The translations under genes were made by a program, and so were the position numbers. Under the pieces are notes generated by a model. That model worked only from the letters and a program-made list of their open reading frames with translations. It was not told the DNA's origin and ran no database searches. From the NCBI GenBank assembly GCA_045617405.1, contig JAZLIL010000031.1, positions 1 to 7,941 of the forward strand: 7,941 nt of DNA. The letters are read 5' to 3'. How positions within the stretch are numbered: the first letter of the stretch is position 1; the number at the start of each line of letters is the position of its first letter. Shown here one piece after another: positions 4,371 to 7,941 of this stretch. The DNA comes from JAZLIL01 sp045617405. Its GTDB lineage: Bacteria; Bacillota; Clostridia; Lachnospirales; Lachnospiraceae.

Positions 4371-6131
4371 ATGTTTCGAGAACCGAAAAGTGTAATAGAA
4401 AAAACCTTCTATTCGCTGCTTCCGATGCAGATTATACTCGTAATAGTGGGAAGCGTTAACAGCATAATTGACGGAGTATTTGCATCAAATATAATAGGAC
4501 CTATGGCTATGACGGCAATTGCTCTGTTTATTCCTGTTCTAAAGGTGCTTGATACAATCAACTCTGTATTTCTTGGCGGCTCTCAGATTCTTTGCGGACA
4601 GTACATCGGCAAGAATCAGCTGAAGAAATCGTCGGCCATTTTTTCTATTGATTTGGTGATGATATTTAGTGTCGGTATTTTGGTGACGCTTTCCTGCATC
4701 TTTTTAGGAAGGCCTGTTATCGGAGCACTTGTCGAAGACCCTGAAATGTCAGCCGGTTTGTACGATTACGTTCTCGGATATTCGTTCGGAATAGTGCCTT
4801 CGATGTTTGTTTCGCAGCTGACATCATTTTTACAGATAGAAAGACAGGAGAAGAGAACTTATGTCGGAATGGGCGTCATGATCGCTCTTAATATCATTCT
4901 CAATGCATTGTTTATCATCGCGTTCGATATGGGTATGCTCGGACTTGGACTTGCAACTACGCTAAGCAATGTTGTTTATATGATCATTCTGCTTAGCTTT
5001 TACATAAGAAAGCAGGCTTCAATTATTTTCTCTCTAAAGGGTATGCAGCTGTCGGATCTAAAGGACATTGTCAGGATAGGTATACCCGGCGCACTTGCAC
5101 CGTTTTGCCAGGCTGTTCGCGCAACTCTTCTGAACGCAATAATGATACGCTGCATTGGTGAAATCGGCGTATCTGTATTTTCTGTTATTAATACATTCGG
5201 CTGCATATACTGGGCTCTTTCGGCCGGCGTTACTTCTGCAACGAGAGTACTTGCAAGCATATATACAGGTGAGGAAGATCGGGAAGGGCTTCGTGAGATT
5301 GTTAAAACCGCACTGCTTAAAGGCGTAATGCTTGTTCTTTGCGCGGCAGTCCTTCTGATTGCCCTTGCACCTTTGTTTACTCTGATTTACTTTAGACCTG
5401 ATGCGGGAGAAATCTACAGGATGACTCTTGTGGGATTTTTACTGTTTCCGGTTACGATGCCGCTTTCCTGCATATGCGTTATGTTCAGCAATTACTATCA
5501 GTGTCTTGAAAGAATCGGAATTGTAAACATCCTTACGGTAGCCGACGGCGTAGTCGGAGTTGTGCTTTTCAGTTTCCTGCTCGTGCCGCCTTTAGGCATG
5601 AACGGACTCTGGCTTGCGCATATTTTAAATGGTGTCCTGACGGTTGCTATTGTGGCGACGTATACATTCATCTACAACAAGAGATTCCCGAAGTCGTTAA
5701 ATGATTATCTGGTGCTTGAAGACAGTTTCGGTGTTTGTTCTAAGGACAGAATAGACATCAATATTACCGACATAAAAGAGGTTATTAACCTTTCTCAGCG
5801 GGTTATTGTTTTTGCTTCTGAACACAACATCGACCATAACCGCGCTCTGTTTTCAGGTATATGCGTGGAAGAGATGACCGGTAATATTGTAGAGCATGGT
5901 TTTGACGGAAAGAAAAGCTATGCCATCGATGTACGTGTAGTATACAAGGATGGCAGCCTGTTAATCAGAATTAAGGACAATTGCAAAATATTTAATCCCA
6001 AGGAAGTAGCGGATCTTTTCGAGTCGGAGGACATTTGCCACAACATTGGACTGAGAGTTGCGTCGAGTCTGTCGAAAAGCATGATGTACAATAACGTCCT
6101 GGGATTAAACGTACTGACGATAAATATGTAG
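4371..6131 (+). CDS. MATE-family transporter fused to RsbW-like ATPase domain
   Basis: A 586-residue membrane protein. Residues 1 to about 440 form a MATE/NorM-type antiporter, with about twelve hydrophobic segments, an N-terminal VNSIIDGVFASNIIGP motif (29-44) and the internal two-fold repeat (second half from about residue 225). MATE proteins use a sodium or proton gradient to export cationic compounds. After a linker (about 441-456), residues 457-586 resemble HATPase_c_2 anti-sigma kinases (RsbW/SpoIIAB): N-box EEMTGNIVEHG with E501 and N505, G1-like IKDNCKIFNP with D536, and G2-like NIGLRVASS with G560. The second G1 glycine is missing and the ATP lid is short, so ATP binding is likely but kinase activity uncertain. 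With a 12-helix topology the domain is cytoplasmic. ATG 4371 has AAGGAGAG 4 nt upstream; an in-frame ATG at 4293 lies inside the tandem repeat without an RBS and is rejected. No strong promoter is visible, so co-transcription with the glycosyltransferase is possible. Confidence 0.92.
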   Translation: MFREPKSVIEKTFYSLLPMQIILVIVGSVNSIIDGVFASNIIGPMAMTAIALFIPVLKVLDTINSVFLGGSQILCGQYIGKNQLKKSSAIFSIDLVMIFSVGILVTLSCIFLGRPVIGALVEDPEMSAGLYDYVLGYSFGIVPSMFVSQLTSFLQIERQEKRTYVGMGVMIALNIILNALFIIAFDMGMLGLGLATTLSNVVYMIILLSFYIRKQASIIFSLKGMQLSDLKDIVRIGIPGALAPFCQAVRATLLNAIMIRCIGEIGVSVFSVINTFGCIYWALSAGVTSATRVLASIYTGEEDREGLREIVKTALLKGVMLVLCAAVLLIALAPLFTLIYFRPDAGEIYRMTLVGFLLFPVTMPLSCICVMFSNYYQCLERIGIVNILTVADGVVGVVLFSFLLVPPLGMNGLWLAHILNGVLTVAIVATYTFIYNKRFPKSLNDYLVLEDSFGVCSKDRIDINITDIKEVINLSQRVIVFASEHNIDHNRALFSGICVEEMTGNIVEHGFDGKKSYAIDVRVVYKDGSLLIRIKDNCKIFNPKEVADLFESEDICHNIGLRVASSLSKSMMYNNVLGLNVLTINM

Positions 6132-6137
6132 TTCGGA

Positions 6138-6719
6138 TTATCGCTTCAGAATACCGTTCATGAGCACATCTAATAGTGCAGGGAAGGTATCGAGAACTTC
6201 TGTAGCTTCCTCTTTGATGTAAGTCTCGATGATAAGGGTTTTATATACCGAAAAGAGAATTTCGGTGCATTTTAGTGTGTCAAAGTCAGAGAAAATACCA
6301 GCTTCCACACCTTTGTCAAGAGCGTCCTTTAGCATGAAAAATGAGGCCTTGTTGATGTTCTCGTAGGGGTCAAACTCGGGAAACAGCGGAAAGATGGAAG
6401 TGTCACGCTTGAGAATTGTTCTGAATGTATCATCCTTCTTCAGGTAGGCGATTGAACTGTTACAAAGTGTAATAAAGTATTCTTTCGGATCTTCGATGCC
6501 CTCAAGTGCATCAACAACGCTTGTCTGCCACTTCTTGAGACCGTAGGTGACGCAGTTGTAGTAGAGCTCCTGCTTGCTCTTCGCGTAGGAATAGAGGCTT
6601 GCCCCCGTCATATTAAGTTCTGATGCAATGTCTTCGAGCGTTGCCTTCTTGTAGCCGTAGTTTGCAAACTGCCTCATTGCAATCTCATAGATCTGGTTTT
6701 CGTCCTGTCTCTGTCTCAT
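6138..6719 (-). CDS. TetR/AcrR-family transcriptional regulator
   Basis: A 193-residue repressor-type protein. The N-terminal TetR_N domain spans about residues 8-55: IYEIAMRQFANYGYKKATLEDIASELNMTGASLYSYAKSKQELYY, with the helix-turn-helix around 28-46 and the family's SLYSYAKSKQEL ending. The remaining 130 residues form the helical ligand-binding and dimerisation part, including FRTILKRDTSIFPLFPEF; ligand unknown. The ATG (6717-6719) has AAGGAG 8 nt upstream. It lies 25 bp downstream of the hybrid kinase gene on the same strand, so the two probably share a transcript. Its stop is 6 bp from the stop of the convergent transporter gene. TetR proteins often control neighbouring efflux pumps, but here the genes converge rather than diverge and no operator is visible at the transporter, so regulation of it is only a possibility. 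Confidence 0.93.
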   Translation of the reverse strand: MRQRQDENQIYEIAMRQFANYGYKKATLEDIASELNMTGASLYSYAKSKQELYYNCVTYGLKKWQTSVVDALEGIEDPKEYFITLCNSSIAYLKKDDTFRTILKRDTSIFPLFPEFDPYENINKASFFMLKDALDKGVEAGIFSDFDTLKCTEILFSVYKTLIIETYIKEEATEVLDTFPALLDVLMNGILKR

Positions 6720-6744
6720 TTTTCTCTCTCCTTAAATTACCTTA

Positions 6745-7941
6745 TTATTTCAGTATCTGAGCAAGAACAAGCTTTAGCTCGTCAAAGTTAATAGGCTTGG
6801 CAATATGTTCATTCATGCCTGCTTCGAGAGCAAGCTTTCTGTCTTCGTCAAATGCATTTGCAGTCATTGCGATAATGGGTATATTTGATGTTGGTGCGTC
6901 AAGTGAACGTATCTGTTTTGTTGCTTCGTAACCGTCGAGGTTAGGCATCTGGATGTCCATGAGAATTATATCATATTGGCCATCCGAAGCTGAACGCATT
7001 TTTTTGACGGCAGCAAGTCCGTCTTCTGCGGTATCTACTATAAATCCATATTCCGATAGCAGTTCTGTTGCTATTTCACGGTTAAGTTCATTGTCTTCAA
7101 CGAGAAGCAGCTTCCTTCCGTAAAAGGTCGGATTCCACGGATCATTTGGTTGACTGGAAGAAACGGATTCGACAAAATCGCATTCTTCGGTTTCGGGAGT
7201 CGGTTTTATGTGCCTGAAATTGAATTGCATGGTAACCTCGGTTCCGACGTTAAGCTCGCTTTTGATTGAAATTGTTCCGCCCATCATGTCTACTAGGTTC
7301 TTTGAGATTGACATTCCGAGACCTGTGCCCTGGATACCTGACATGGTTGTCGACTCAACTCGAGTAAACGGATCATATATAGTGTTAAGGAATTCCTTTG
7401 TCATGCCCATGCCGGTGTCTTTTATTCTGAATTCATAGGTGCTTCTATTGGCGTCTGAGCCTTCTTTCTCAAGAACGGTTAAGTTAATCGAACCGCCGTT
7501 ATTAGTGTACTTAATAGAATTTGAAAGCACGTTCAGAAGGACCTGATTCAAATGAAGCTTGTCACAGATGATTCCTGTATTGACAACCTTTGAAGAGTCA
7601 ACACTGAAGGAAAGCTCTTTTGACGCGATCTCGGTTTGAACAAGACTGCAGAGAGTACTGATAATTTCATCAATGTCTTCATATCCGTCGGTGAGACGGA
7701 TCTTTCCTGACTCGATGTGACTCATATCAAGAACATCATTGATGAGTGAGAGAAGGTGATCTGATGATTTCTTGATCTTCCCGAGGTAATTGATGACCTT
7801 ATCGTGGTCATTGAGGTTTATTTTGGCAAGTTCCGTGTAGCCGATTATTGCATTCATGGGAGTCCTGATGTCGTGTGACATGCTGCTTAAGAACGTAGTC
7901 TTTGCCCTGCTTGCGGATTCAGCCATAGAAAGAGCTTCCTG
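6745..7941 (-). CDS. Hybrid sensor histidine kinase with C-terminal receiver (5' truncated)
   Basis: The gene runs off the right edge; 398 codons are visible, opening with QEALSMAESASRAKTTFLSSM, so the in-frame ATG at 7926 is internal. Sensor domains lie outside the window. In the visible part: HisKA with phospho-acceptor H23 in SHDIRTPMNA; HATPase_c with N-box NVLSNSIKYT (N137, N141), G1 DTGMGM (D175), G2 GTGLGMSI (205-212); a linker; then a receiver domain from about residue 275 with acidic E282/D283 in VEDN, phospho-acceptor D329 in LMDIQMP, T360 and K382. All catalytic residues are present, so autophosphorylation and phosphotransfer to the receiver are expected. There is no output domain after the receiver; the protein ends ILAQ-type helix and stop, so phosphate may pass to an HPt partner elsewhere. 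It precedes the TetR gene by 25 bp as a likely operon. Membrane attachment cannot be judged here. Confidence 0.95.
   Translation of the reverse strand, partial: QEALSMAESASRAKTTFLSSMSHDIRTPMNAIIGYTELAKINLNDHDKVINYLGKIKKSSDHLLSLINDVLDMSHIESGKIRLTDGYEDIDEIISTLCSLVQTEIASKELSFSVDSSKVVNTGIICDKLHLNQVLLNVLSNSIKYTNNGGSINLTVLEKEGSDANRSTYEFRIKDTGMGMTKEFLNTIYDPFTRVESTTMSGIQGTGLGMSISKNLVDMMGGTISIKSELNVGTEVTMQFNFRHIKPTPETEECDFVESVSSSQPNDPWNPTFYGRKLLLVEDNELNREIATELLSEYGFIVDTAEDGLAAVKKMRSASDGQYDIILMDIQMPNLDGYEATKQIRSLDAPTSNIPIIAMTANAFDEDRKLALEAGMNEHIAKPINFDELKLVLAQILK

Overview
The window looks like chromosomal DNA of a low- to mid-GC Gram-positive anaerobe. Every long gene has a purine-rich Shine-Dalgarno sequence (GGAGG, AAGGAG or GGGGAGG) and three intergenic regions carry near-consensus sigma-A promoters with 17-bp spacers. 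The protein styles (AraC and LacI sugar-type regulators, a hybrid kinase reading SHDIRTPMNA, and a MATE pump with an anti-sigma-type ATPase tail) suggest Clostridia, probably Lachnospiraceae such as Butyrivibrio or its relatives. That placement is inference from protein character only; no phylogenetic marker is present.

Layout: the last 13 codons of an unidentified gene (1-42) are followed by a repeat copy and a perfect terminator hairpin (123-151). An AraC-family regulator (169-1008) follows, then a promoter and a small unrecognised protein (1160-1597). Next is a strong extended -10 promoter with a LacI-type operator just downstream (1625-1668), a structured leader of roughly 190 nt (about 1660-1853), and a LacI-family regulator (1854-2861). 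From 2875 to about 3137 lie a terminator and decayed coding fragments on the minus strand. A strong promoter (3152-3180) drives a TTG-started family 2 glycosyltransferase (3219-4187). A 47-bp tandem repeat (4206-4317) precedes a two-domain protein (4371-6131): a MATE-type multidrug/solute transporter fused to a cytoplasmic RsbW/SpoIIAB-like ATPase domain. Its stop lies 6 bp from the stop of a convergent minus-strand TetR regulator (6138-6719). TetR follows, by 25 bp, a hybrid histidine kinase-receiver gene (6745-7941) that runs off the right edge.

How they may work together: the left half is a cluster of separately promoted regulators without their target transport or enzyme genes in view. 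LacI very likely represses its own promoter. The right half holds an efflux-type transporter carrying its own ATP-binding regulatory module, next to a kinase-TetR operon in convergent orientation; functional linkage between these is plausible but unproven. Intergenic DNA is unusually rich in structure: an IS200/IS605-end-like hairpin with competing pairings, a dispersed 38-bp repeat, a 47-bp tandem duplication and a hairpin-rich degraded gene region.
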